Both the position numbers and the translations under genes were made by a program. Positions 16,621 to 24,430 of a DNA stretch of 64,000 nucleotides are shown piece after piece. The notes under the pieces are model-generated. The model saw only the letters and a program-made list of their open reading frames with translations. It was not told the origin of the DNA and did not search any database. Every line of letters begins with the position of its first letter. Within the stretch, counting starts at the first letter, position 1. The stretch is from contig JARJHS010000002.1 of assembly GCA_029269725.1 (NCBI GenBank), positions 372,001-436,000 of the forward strand. Direction: 5' to 3'. This DNA is from Pollutibacter soli. GTDB lineage: Bacteria; Bacteroidota; Bacteroidia; Chitinophagales; Chitinophagaceae.

Positions 16621-18336
16621 TCAGTTCCGATACACTAATACAGCAGCTTTACGGATTATTTTTCTTTTCCCATCCAGGTGGAACAGATCGATGACCAGGT
16701 AATAAATTCCGCTAAGTAACAGCTGATTTCTGTCGTTGAGGCCGTTCCAGCGAAAGTAGCCTTCAGTGCCGCACACCTGATTTTTTACAAGGTTGTTCAC
16801 CAGGAAACCAGCCTGGTTAAATATACTGATACTGCAATTATACCCTGGTTTATCCAGCTTATAGCTGATAGTTAACTGATCATCATGCCCATCATTGTCG
16901 GGAGAAAATATTTTCAGATCAGTAGAGAATTCATCTTCTGATGGAATATGTCTTTTGAACTGTGAGTTTTTTCTGCCTGGAGTAGCATAACCTGCATCAC
17001 TTGCTGCAGACATCCAGTTAGATGCATCCTGTGTTTTTGCAAACGGATCTATTCTTTCCAGCGATACACCTTCCGGATCATTCACTAATGGATAGTGCAT
17101 TTTTTCTGAATAGGAGAATTCGTCGATCACATCACCTGAATTATTTAAAAGTATAACTGAGCCTTTATCATCCGGCCACGAAGGCAGGTTATCAACATTA
17201 AGAAATGCAACATTTTTTCTGATCTCATACTCCTTGCTGACGATCATGAAATCTTCCGATACCAAATAGTAATCGCCCGGAAAAATCAACTGATGCTGAT
17301 TGCTCAAACTCACCATGCCGGTGATTTCACCTGTATTGTTACGTCCTGCCGCTAATAGGTTGTTTAAATCAATTATACTATTTCCTGCATTATAGATTTC
17401 AACAAAATCGATTCCTGATGGCCGTGGATTAAAAAGTATTTCGTTTATAATAAGTCCTTCATATGATTTACCTGCAAATCCCGTTTTTATCTCCAGTGTG
17501 AGATTGTTGCGTGATCCATAACAATCGGGAATGGACGAAGCTGATAGGGTAAATACATGATCCGGCATCAACGGTTCAGACAACAGAAGCACTGCTGTAT
17601 TAAAAAGCGGAGGCTGAACCGTTATCTGCTGCGGTTGCCCGATGCCGTTATCAATAGTAAATACGTCGTTTTCCAGCGTAATCATAGCGCTATCGACAGA
17701 TTTATTAAATACCACTACAATGTGAAGACTGTCTGTTGCAAAGCTGGAAATAATTGACAATGGGACTTCATCAATGAAAGAAGAAGTTATTGCATTCTTT
17801 TTGCCAGGTGTACCGCCAACCGGCGAGACACTGAATCGCCAGTTCTTCCAGCCGCTGCAAGGTTTACTTTCATCCATCATTTCCAGCGACCAGCCTCCGT
17901 TTACTTTCACAGGGTCAGGAAAACTGTCAATATTATACTCGATTCCATGTATGAGCCTTCCGTCAGCCGCAAAAAGCATAAGCTGATCTTTGCGGTTATC
18001 CAGCGAGGGAAATCCACTGATGCCAGCGGTAGTACCAAATTTTTCAAAAGCAGTTTTATAAGCATTTGAACATATAATAAGAAAACTATCCGGCGGCAAT
18101 CCGATATTTTCGGTTATGCGTCCGCGGCTATTCCCGTCGCTGATAATCCATCCAAGGAGAATGATTGTATCGTTGGAATTGTTTTTTATTTCTATGAATT
18201 CGGCCTCGGGAAGACCAACAGAAGGATTTGGATCGGCGAGGAGCTCGGTAATAACAATATCATAGATTTTTACAGGTTGTGCATCCGCAGAACTCCATCC
18301 AATAAGACAAAACATCACCGGTATCCAGGCCTTCAT
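16621..18336 (-). CDS. Secreted lamin-tail-domain protein with gliding-type C-terminal domain
   Basis: A 571-residue exported protein with a signal peptide (1-19, ending SADAQ). Two lamin-tail (LTD) domains are seen: ITELLADPNPSVGLPEAEFI near the N-terminus and IINEILFNPRPSGIDFVEIY around residue 290. The last 90 residues, from FSPDNDGHDDQLTISYKL to IIRKAAVLVYRN, resemble the FlgD-like/CHU_C region of proteins secreted by the type IX system. It is likely a cell-surface or secreted protein. Whether it binds nucleic acid, polysaccharide or protein is unknown. Confidence 0.85.
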   Translation of the reverse strand: MKAWIPVMFCLIGWSSADAQPVKIYDIVITELLADPNPSVGLPEAEFIEIKNNSNDTIILLGWIISDGNSRGRITENIGLPPDSFLIICSNAYKTAFEKFGTTAGISGFPSLDNRKDQLMLFAADGRLIHGIEYNIDSFPDPVKVNGGWSLEMMDESKPCSGWKNWRFSVSPVGGTPGKKNAITSSFIDEVPLSIISSFATDSLHIVVVFNKSVDSAMITLENDVFTIDNGIGQPQQITVQPPLFNTAVLLLSEPLMPDHVFTLSASSIPDCYGSRNNLTLEIKTGFAGKSYEGLIINEILFNPRPSGIDFVEIYNAGNSIIDLNNLLAAGRNNTGEITGMVSLSNQHQLIFPGDYYLVSEDFMIVSKEYEIRKNVAFLNVDNLPSWPDDKGSVILLNNSGDVIDEFSYSEKMHYPLVNDPEGVSLERIDPFAKTQDASNWMSAASDAGYATPGRKNSQFKRHIPSEDEFSTDLKIFSPDNDGHDDQLTISYKLDKPGYNCSISIFNQAGFLVNNLVKNQVCGTEGYFRWNGLNDRNQLLLSGIYYLVIDLFHLDGKRKIIRKAAVLVYRN

Positions 18337-18389
18337 GGAATAAAATTAACTTCACTGACATAGCTGAGAAGGGGAAAAACAACAATTAT

Positions 18390-18420
18390 TTGGAAGAAAA
18401 AACTTTCCCTTTTATTTTTG
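18390..18420 (+). promoter_or_regulatory. Promoter of the asd leader
   Basis: TTG (18390-18392), a 20-nt spacer, then TATTTTTG (18413-18420), a perfect TAnnTTTG. Transcription should start near 18424-18427. That leaves a leader of about 160 nt before asd, with the leader-peptide ATG almost at the 5' end. Confidence 0.6.
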
Positions 18421-18427
18421 CTCTCCA

Positions 18428-18487
18428 ATGTTTAACAATAAGAAACATACAAAGAAGACCAAGCTTTTCCTGACGGAGGAAGGTTGA
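18428..18487 (+). CDS. Predicted Lys/Thr-rich leader peptide of asd
   Basis: A 19-codon reading frame, MFNNKKHTKKTKLFLTEEG, with five Lys and three Thr codons; seven of the eight codons 5-12 are Lys or Thr. Lysine and threonine are end products of the pathway that Asd serves. The frame ends inside the segment AGGAAGG that can act as an antiterminator arm. It begins only a few bases after the predicted transcription start, so it would be translated from a nearly leaderless 5' end. The A-rich composition could give Lys codons by chance, so this is a hypothesis supported mainly by the downstream structure. Confidence 0.5.
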   Translation: MFNNKKHTKKTKLFLTEEG

Positions 18488-18542
18488 GAATATTTGTATG
18501 TACAGAATATATTTAAGCCTTCCTGAAACGGGAGGCTTTTTT
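18467..18542 (+). promoter_or_regulatory. Attenuator: competing hairpins ending in an intrinsic terminator
   Basis: Arm 1 TTCCT (18467-18471) can pair with AGGAA (18477-18481). The overlapping arm AGGAAGG (18477-18483) is an exact complement of CCTTCCT (18518-18524), which is the 5' side of the terminator. The terminator stem AAGCCTTCC/GGGAGGCTT (18515-18523 and 18530-18538; one G-U pair) has a 6-nt loop and is followed by T6. These parts match a classical ribosome-controlled attenuator. Confidence 0.6.
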
Positions 18543-18588
18543 ATTAACCAAAAACCAAAAACTCCGGAAGGAGACAAACAAAAAAATC

Positions 18589-19596
18589 ATGAAAGTTGCA
18601 GTTGTAGGTGCTACAGGCCTGGTAGGCACAAAAATGTTACAGGTTCTCGCGGAAAGAAATTTCCCTGTGGATGAACTGATCCCGGTGGCTTCTGAAAGAT
18701 CAGTAGGTAAGGAAGTGGAGTTCAAAGGGAAGGCATATAAGGTAGTAACTGCAATTGATGCCATTGCATTGAAACCGGATGTTGCGATATTTTCTGCGGG
18801 TGGAAGTACTTCCCTCGAGCAGGCCCCTAAATTTGCGGAAGCAGGAATTACAGTAATCGATAATTCATCGGCATGGAGAATGGATCCAACCAAGAAACTG
18901 GTTGTACCGGAAATCAATGCGCATGTACTTACCGCTGAGGATAAAATCATCGCAAATCCAAACTGCTCCACTATTCAGATGGTAGTGGCTTTGAATGATC
19001 TTCATAAAAGATATAAGATCAAAAGAATCGTGGTTTCCACTTACCAGAGTGTAACGGGTACTGGCAAGAAAGCAGTTGATCAGTTGATGGGCGAGCGCGG
19101 AAAGGCTATGAATGGATCCTCCGGAGATTACCCGATGGCCTATAAATATCCGATTGATCTCAATGCCATTCCACAAATCGATGTATTTCTTGATAATGGA
19201 TATACCAAAGAAGAAATGAAGATGGTGAATGAAACCAGAAAGATCATGGGTGATGATAGTATCCGCGTGACCGCAACTACTGTCCGTATTCCTGTGATGG
19301 GTGGACATAGTGAAAGCGTTAACGTGGAATTTGAAAAAGATTTCGATCTTGCTGAAGTGAGAAAAATATTATCGGCCACTGCAGGTGTAGTACTGGTGGA
19401 TGACACAGCGACTCAGCAATATCCTATGCCGAAAGATGCACACGAACGTGATGAGGTTTTTGTTGGTCGTTTAAGAAGGGACGAAACACAACCGAATACA
19501 TTAAACATGTGGATTGTGTCTGATAATCTTCGCAAAGGTGCCGCAACAAATGCAGTGCAGATCGCTGAATATCTGCAGGAAAAAAACCTTTTGTAA
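18589..19596 (+). CDS. asd: Aspartate-semialdehyde dehydrogenase
   Basis: Reduces aspartyl phosphate to aspartate semialdehyde, the branch point to lysine/diaminopimelate, threonine and methionine. A Rossmann motif GATGLVGTKML sits at residues 7-17. The catalytic Cys is C126 in NPNCSTIQ. Downstream are the conserved YPIDLNAIPQID and GGHSESVNVEF with the active-site His. The length of 335 is normal. An AAGGAG-like site 16 bp before the ATG is unusually strong for Bacteroidota. It is preceded by the predicted attenuator and followed by a perfect terminator hairpin, so it is transcribed alone. Confidence 0.97.
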   Translation: MKVAVVGATGLVGTKMLQVLAERNFPVDELIPVASERSVGKEVEFKGKAYKVVTAIDAIALKPDVAIFSAGGSTSLEQAPKFAEAGITVIDNSSAWRMDPTKKLVVPEINAHVLTAEDKIIANPNCSTIQMVVALNDLHKRYKIKRIVVSTYQSVTGTGKKAVDQLMGERGKAMNGSSGDYPMAYKYPIDLNAIPQIDVFLDNGYTKEEMKMVNETRKIMGDDSIRVTATTVRIPVMGGHSESVNVEFEKDFDLAEVRKILSATAGVVLVDDTATQQYPMPKDAHERDEVFVGRLRRDETQPNTLNMWIVSDNLRKGAATNAVQIAEYLQEKNLL

Positions 19597-19620
19597 AAAA
19601 TCGTGGTAGTAGAATAATAA

Positions 19621-19651
19621 ACAAAATGCCTGGCAAATTCAGGCATTTTGT
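19621..19651 (+). terminator. Terminator after asd
   Basis: A perfect 12-bp stem, ACAAAATGCCTG with CAGGCATTTTGT, and a 7-nt loop, 24 bp after the asd stop codon. The 3' arm supplies the T-rich tract. Confidence 0.8.
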
Positions 19652-19774
19652 ATTTGTAATTTTATTCAAAATCGCGAATTGGTGCGGCACCCTGACTTCA
19701 GTCCGTTTGATAACCATCGAACTCTGGCCACCCAATGAATTACCTTAAAACCTATAACTTAACACTTACCAACG

Positions 19775-20443
19775 TCAGTGTTCAATTGCGCGATTTATAA
19801 ACTTTATGACCGGCGTGAGCGTGAGCAATGTATTTGCTGATTCTTTTAAAAGTTCAGGTGATTGAAGTTCTTTATCGGAAACTTTCCTCATGGCAATAAA
19901 ATTTTTCAGCTTGATATATTTTGCTGCGGGATTATCCGGTTCATAACCACGAGGGACACGCGATAAGGATGATTCGGATGAAAAGTCTAACCCGTTATAA
20001 ACATCCTTAAACTTTTTTGCATTGACAAGCTTGCTGAACTCATCGAAGCAATAATCAATTTCCTGTCTTACTTTCTGCAATTCCTGTGGCATGGGTGCCC
20101 ACAGTCCACCACCGATAAAAGAGTTTCCCGGCTCAAAATGGAAATAGTACCCTCCGAAAATCGATTTCTTTCCACCCCGGTTGATAGATGCGCCAAAATT
20201 TGATTTGTAGGGCGATTTATCTTTCGAAAATCGAACATCCCTGTTGATGCGAAACAGGCATTCTTTTGCTTTGATTCCCGCTAATTCCGGATCTTTTTTG
20301 CCGGTTAAATCAATTAATTGTTGAATAAACAATTCGAAATCTTTCCTTGCAGCTTCATATGCAGGACGATGAGCATCAAACCAGGATTTGTTGTTATTCT
20401 TTTTTAATTCTTTCAGAAAGCGAATGGAAGATGTTTGAAGCAT
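19775..20443 (-). CDS. DUF2461-family protein
   Basis: A 222-residue protein of the DUF2461 (TIGR02453) family. This is recognised by the N-terminal FLKELKKNNNKSWFDAHRPAY, the central FRINRDVRFSKDKSPYKSNFG and the GGYYFHFEPGNSFIGGGLW segment. The family is widespread and has no established function. The protein is soluble with no signal peptide, and no partner gene is evident. Confidence 0.9.
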   Translation of the reverse strand: MLQTSSIRFLKELKKNNNKSWFDAHRPAYEAARKDFELFIQQLIDLTGKKDPELAGIKAKECLFRINRDVRFSKDKSPYKSNFGASINRGGKKSIFGGYYFHFEPGNSFIGGGLWAPMPQELQKVRQEIDYCFDEFSKLVNAKKFKDVYNGLDFSSESSLSRVPRGYEPDNPAAKYIKLKNFIAMRKVSDKELQSPELLKESANTLLTLTPVIKFINRAIEH

Positions 20444-20572
20444 CTGTGGAGTTTGGCAAGACAGTTGTGATCTGCTAATACTATTCCCTCACAAACAACC
20501 GGGGTTTCTTTCGGTTATAGTTTGATGTTAGCAGCCTTTCTTTATAAGTAAAAAATAGCTATAGCTCAGACT

Positions 20573-21133
20573 TTAGATACGGCTCCAGTTTTCACCACTT
20601 TTGATCCTGTAAAGGGTCATTTCACTGACTCCGTATTTTTCTGCCATTTGTTTATAGGTCAGTTTTCTTTTTGGATCACCAAGCAGTTTTTTTATCGTTT
20701 TTACCTGGTTCGCATTCAATTTCAAACCTGTTGTCCTGGATGCCTGTACTTTTTTATAAGCAATTTTTGCAGGAGATTTTTGCTGATGATCAGAAACTTC
20801 TTCCTGGCTTGCCCATTTAAGATTTGCGGCGCGGTTGTCCAGTTTATTATGATTGATGTGAACTACGTATTTGAATTTAGGAGATGCTTTCTTATGAAAT
20901 AATTTGGCAACTTCCCTGTGAATATAAATGGTGCCTTTACTATTAGGACGATGCAGGTTCAGGCTCCTGTACCCGGTGGTGAGTGATCCGTTCAGGAGTT
21001 TGCCATCTTCAACTATATCGTTGGTGTAACTGGCAACGCGGCCTTGATTAGACACGGCGTATTTTTTTCTGAGTTCCTTCCATCCCGGGAACTGCAGCGA
21101 TTTCCATACTTCACCGGTTAATTTTTTAATCAT
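20573..21133 (-). CDS. NUMOD4/HNH-type protein with C-terminal HTH
   Basis: A 186-residue protein with three parts. A NUMOD4 motif (EVWKSLQFPGWKELRKKYAVSNQGRVAS) starts near residue 8. An HNH-like core (VVHINHNKLDNRAANLKWAS) lies around 88-107. A C-terminal resolvase-like HTH (LTYKQMAEKYGVSEMTLYRIKSG) follows. Such proteins derive from homing endonucleases of introns and phages. Here it stands alone, with no intron or phage genes next to it. It may be a domesticated DNA-binding protein or a free-standing endonuclease; catalytic competence is unclear. Confidence 0.85.
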   Translation of the reverse strand: MIKKLTGEVWKSLQFPGWKELRKKYAVSNQGRVASYTNDIVEDGKLLNGSLTTGYRSLNLHRPNSKGTIYIHREVAKLFHKKASPKFKYVVHINHNKLDNRAANLKWASQEEVSDHQQKSPAKIAYKKVQASRTTGLKLNANQVKTIKKLLGDPKRKLTYKQMAEKYGVSEMTLYRIKSGENWSRI

Positions 21134-21225
21134 AAGAAAAGAATTTAGATTTCTAATTTACTAAAATTGAATTTCAAAAGCTCAATATTTTTTTAAACGC
21201 ATGAACTGTTTTATTGTTTCCAACC

Positions 21226-23328
21226 TCACAGTATGCCATAACCGGTCATTTTAATAAAAGCGTCTTCGTCGATAATATTGATTGAAGGAATTTTACGTGC
21301 TTTTTCCAATTTAGAACCAGCATCATCCCCAACCACAAGGTAATTCAGTTTGCTACTAACGCCTGAAAGCAACTTGCCACCATTTTTTTCTACAAGCTCT
21401 TCTGCAGCTGTACGTTTCAGTTTTGTTAGCGTACCTGTAAAAAGAAAAGTAAGGTTGCTCAGGTTGCCGGTTATTTCTGAAATTCCTGATCTTTTGAGCG
21501 TGAGCCCAAGTGCTTCAAGCCTTTCGATCATTTTTATGTTGTCCGGATTATGAAAGAACTGATATATACTTTCAGCAACTTTAGCGCCAACATCCTCGAT
21601 TTGTAAAAGATTTTCTATTGAATAGTCGCGCAGGTCGGATAAATGTGTCACGGTCCGTGCAAGCACTTTAGCAGTTGTTTCGCCAACATAACGGATTCCG
21701 AGTGCGTTGATCAGTCTGTGTACCGGTTGTGACTTTGATTTTTCGATGGCTTCCTTCAGGTTATTAACCGATTTAGCTCCCATACCTTCAAGCTTTGCCA
21801 TCTGATCATACGGTAAAGTATAGATGGAGGGAACGTCAGTTAGCCATCCCAGTTCGAAAAAATTTCTAATATTGGCTTCGCCCAGTCCGCGGATATCCAT
21901 CGCATCCTTACTTGTAAAATGTATAATCCTTTCCACGACCTGTGCCTTACAGTTCATATTCGGGCAACGCCACACGGCTTCGCCTTCAGGCTTATACAGT
22001 TTATCTCCGCAAACAGGACAGTTCGTTGGAAAAACGATAGGTTTTACATTATTCTTTCTCAATTCGGGTAGGGATTTTACGATATATGGGATAACATCAC
22101 CAGCCCGTTCCACAAGAACACTATCGCCAATGCGTATGTCTTTTTCACGGATAAAATCTTCGTTATGGAGAGAAATCGATCCCACTGTTACGCCACCGAT
22201 AGGTACGGGCTCAATTTTTGCAACAGGAGTGATACTCCCGGTTCGGCCTACCTGAAATTCTACATTCTTCAAAATACTGGTGGCCTGTCTTGCTTTAAAC
22301 TTGTAAGCAATTGCCCAGCGGGGGTGATGAGTGGTCATTCCCAGCCGGTCCTGAATGTTGATGTCATTCACTTTAATCACCATTCCATCAATTTCATATG
22401 GCAGTTTGTCTCTTTCAGCCTCATAATCGATACAATAATCAATAACACCCTGGATTCCCTTAATGACTTTTTTCTCTTTAACCGGACTGCGAAATCCAAG
22501 GTCCCAAAGCATCTGCAGGCAACCGGCATGTGATTGAAGTGCAGTATCAGCCTTTTTGCCGGAAATCAGCGAGTAATCGCTTACGTGATAAAGGAAGGCC
22601 TCCAGGTTTCTTTTACCGACTTCTTTCGGATCCTTAATGCGAAGGGTACCCGAAGCTGCATTTCGTGGGTTGGCCAGCGGCGGCAAATTTTGTTCAGCCA
22701 GTTTTTCATTGAATTTTTTGAAATTGTCTTTGTTGATCAATACCTCCCCCCTGATTTCAATCTGTTGAATACCATAGCGTGAAAAAGCTGCTGACAAAGG
22801 AATCGACCTGATCTGTTTCAGGTTGGTAGTGATCAATTCACCATGAACACCATCACCGCGGGTTGCTCCACGGGTAAATAAATCATTTTCGTATATCAAT
22901 GAAATACTGGCTCCATCAAATTTCGGCTCGACACAATATTCGACTTCAGTTAATTTAGAAAGCTCACGTGCCTTGCGATCCCAATCTAAAAGATCATCTG
23001 CATTGTAACTGTTCTCCAAAGACAGCATCGGGACCAGGTGTTCAACAGTTACAAAATTGGTTGTAATACCTGCAGCAACGCGCTGTGTGGGAGAGTCAGC
23101 TGTTATCCAATCAGGATGTTCGGCTTCGGTTCGTTCCAGCGTTTTGAATAGCTGATCATATTCGAAATCTGAAATCAAAGGGTCACTGAGAATGTAGTAC
23201 CTGTGCTCATGGAAGCGCAGTACTTCCTTCAGATGCTGTAATTCTTTTGCTGAAATTTTTTTCCCTGCAGTTTTAAGTAATTCAACGGTTTCGGCCTGGT
23301 ATTTCTTTGTTTGTTCTATAGTATACAT
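21226..23328 (-). CDS. ligA: NAD-dependent DNA ligase
   Basis: Seals nicks in DNA, using NAD+. It is a full-length enzyme of 700 residues. The N-terminal Ia domain includes HEHRYYILSDPLISDFEYDQL. The adenylation motif is CVEPKFDGASISL, with the active Lys in the KxDG position. The OB fold contains VGRTGSITPVAKIEPV. The four-Cys zinc finger is CPVCGDKL plus CPNMNCKAQ. Helix-hairpin-helix repeats follow, and a C-terminal BRCT domain runs from about residue 620. A TATCTTTA -7-like element lies about 30 bp upstream. Confidence 0.98.
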   Translation of the reverse strand: MYTIEQTKKYQAETVELLKTAGKKISAKELQHLKEVLRFHEHRYYILSDPLISDFEYDQLFKTLERTEAEHPDWITADSPTQRVAAGITTNFVTVEHLVPMLSLENSYNADDLLDWDRKARELSKLTEVEYCVEPKFDGASISLIYENDLFTRGATRGDGVHGELITTNLKQIRSIPLSAAFSRYGIQQIEIRGEVLINKDNFKKFNEKLAEQNLPPLANPRNAASGTLRIKDPKEVGKRNLEAFLYHVSDYSLISGKKADTALQSHAGCLQMLWDLGFRSPVKEKKVIKGIQGVIDYCIDYEAERDKLPYEIDGMVIKVNDINIQDRLGMTTHHPRWAIAYKFKARQATSILKNVEFQVGRTGSITPVAKIEPVPIGGVTVGSISLHNEDFIREKDIRIGDSVLVERAGDVIPYIVKSLPELRKNNVKPIVFPTNCPVCGDKLYKPEGEAVWRCPNMNCKAQVVERIIHFTSKDAMDIRGLGEANIRNFFELGWLTDVPSIYTLPYDQMAKLEGMGAKSVNNLKEAIEKSKSQPVHRLINALGIRYVGETTAKVLARTVTHLSDLRDYSIENLLQIEDVGAKVAESIYQFFHNPDNIKMIERLEALGLTLKRSGISEITGNLSNLTFLFTGTLTKLKRTAAEELVEKNGGKLLSGVSSKLNYLVVGDDAGSKLEKARKIPSINIIDEDAFIKMTGYGIL

Positions 23329-23409
23329 GGCTTGAATTATGTATTAAGGCAGAATAAAGATAGTACCACATCCACTGATTAAAGTCGGACAGTCACGGCT
23401 AAACTAAAA

Positions 23410-23439
23410 TTGGGGCTCGTGGTTTTTTTTCTACATTTG
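23410..23439 (+). promoter_or_regulatory. Promoter of the Nudix-type regulator
   Basis: TTG at 23410-23412, a 19-nt spacer and TACATTTG at 23432-23439, a full match to the Bacteroidota consensus, 44 bp before the start codon. Confidence 0.6.
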
Positions 23440-23483
23440 AAGCGACACCAGCGCACGATTTAGCCAACTTAAACGATTGCCGT

Positions 23484-24212
23484 ATGACATTAGTCGGCGG
23501 AACAGCACCTAATATCAATACCTCTCCGGTTCAACTGGAATCCAGATTTCAATTTGCAGTGTCTGTAGACTGCGTGATTTTTGGATATGAGAACAACATG
23601 CTCAAGGTGTTGTTAATCAATTGCGATCTGCCGGAATTTAAAGACCGATGGTCCTTACTCGGAGATCTTGTACTTCCGGATGAAGATCTGGATAAAGCTT
23701 CTTACCGCATTCTGCGTGAGCGAACAGGTCTTGAAAATGTATTTCTTGAACAGGTACACACTTTCGGAGATGTAAAACGTCATCCTGCCGGGCGTGTAAT
23801 TACCACTGCCTATTATTCTTTATTGAACATACGCGATCATCAGCTCAAACTTTTAAATAATGACCTGCACTGGCATCCGTTGAAAGACATTGCGACGATG
23901 GCATTTGATCATAAGAAAATTCTGGATGCCTGTTATGCTACACTGCAGAAAAAAATACAGGAAGAGCCGATTATTTTTAACCTGCTGGCAAATAAGTTTT
24001 CATTGCGCGAATTGCAGTTATTATATGAAACGATTCTGAATGTAGAATTGGACAGGAGAAATTTCAGAAAGAAATTATTTACTACCAACCTGTTGACCGA
24101 TCTCGATGAAATGGAGGCCAATGTTCCTCACCGGCCAGGTAAACTGTATTCCTTTAATCATGCCCATTATGCTGAAATGAAGAAAAAGCATTTTGTAGGA
24201 ATTGATTTCTGA
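23484..24212 (+). CDS. Nudix-domain transcriptional regulator (NrtR/AraR-like)
   Basis: A 242-residue protein. A Nudix fold at about residues 25-150 (FAVSVDCVIFGYENNMLKVLLI, then WSLLGDLVLP) is followed by a winged-helix domain (NLLANKFSLRELQLLYETIL; RRNFRKKL). The Nudix box is degenerate: in RILRERTGL the usual REUxEE glutamates are replaced by Ile and Arg. Hydrolysis is therefore unlikely and the fold probably serves as a ligand sensor, as in the sugar-responsive AraR-type regulators of Bacteroidota. It lies directly upstream of susC in the same direction and probably regulates that locus. The ligand is unknown. Confidence 0.85.
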   Translation: MTLVGGTAPNINTSPVQLESRFQFAVSVDCVIFGYENNMLKVLLINCDLPEFKDRWSLLGDLVLPDEDLDKASYRILRERTGLENVFLEQVHTFGDVKRHPAGRVITTAYYSLLNIRDHQLKLLNNDLHWHPLKDIATMAFDHKKILDACYATLQKKIQEEPIIFNLLANKFSLRELQLLYETILNVELDRRNFRKKLFTTNLLTDLDEMEANVPHRPGKLYSFNHAHYAEMKKKHFVGIDF

Positions 24213-24372
24213 ATTAAAATGTCAAGACGAAATATAATTATGCAGCAGATTTAAATTTTAAAATGTCTCTTTCGAACGAAAGGATTTGATGCCTCATTTT
24301 GGATTAAACGTTTTAGCTTAGATATAACACGATTTTGCAGCTGTGTCTTACTAATTTTCTGTTAATATTTTT

Positions 24373-24402
24373 TTGGGTTTATGTAAAAACTACATAATTT
24401 AG
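24373..24402 (+). promoter_or_regulatory. susC promoter with embedded inverted repeat
   Basis: TTG (24373-24375), a 19-nt spacer and TAATTTAG (24395-24402), one mismatch from TAnnTTTG. Between the elements lies the inverted repeat ATGTA-AAAAC-TACAT (24381-24395), well placed for an operator, perhaps of the adjacent Nudix-type regulator. Confidence 0.45.
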
Positions 24403-24430
24403 CCCGATCTTAACCAACTAAACGATTGTT

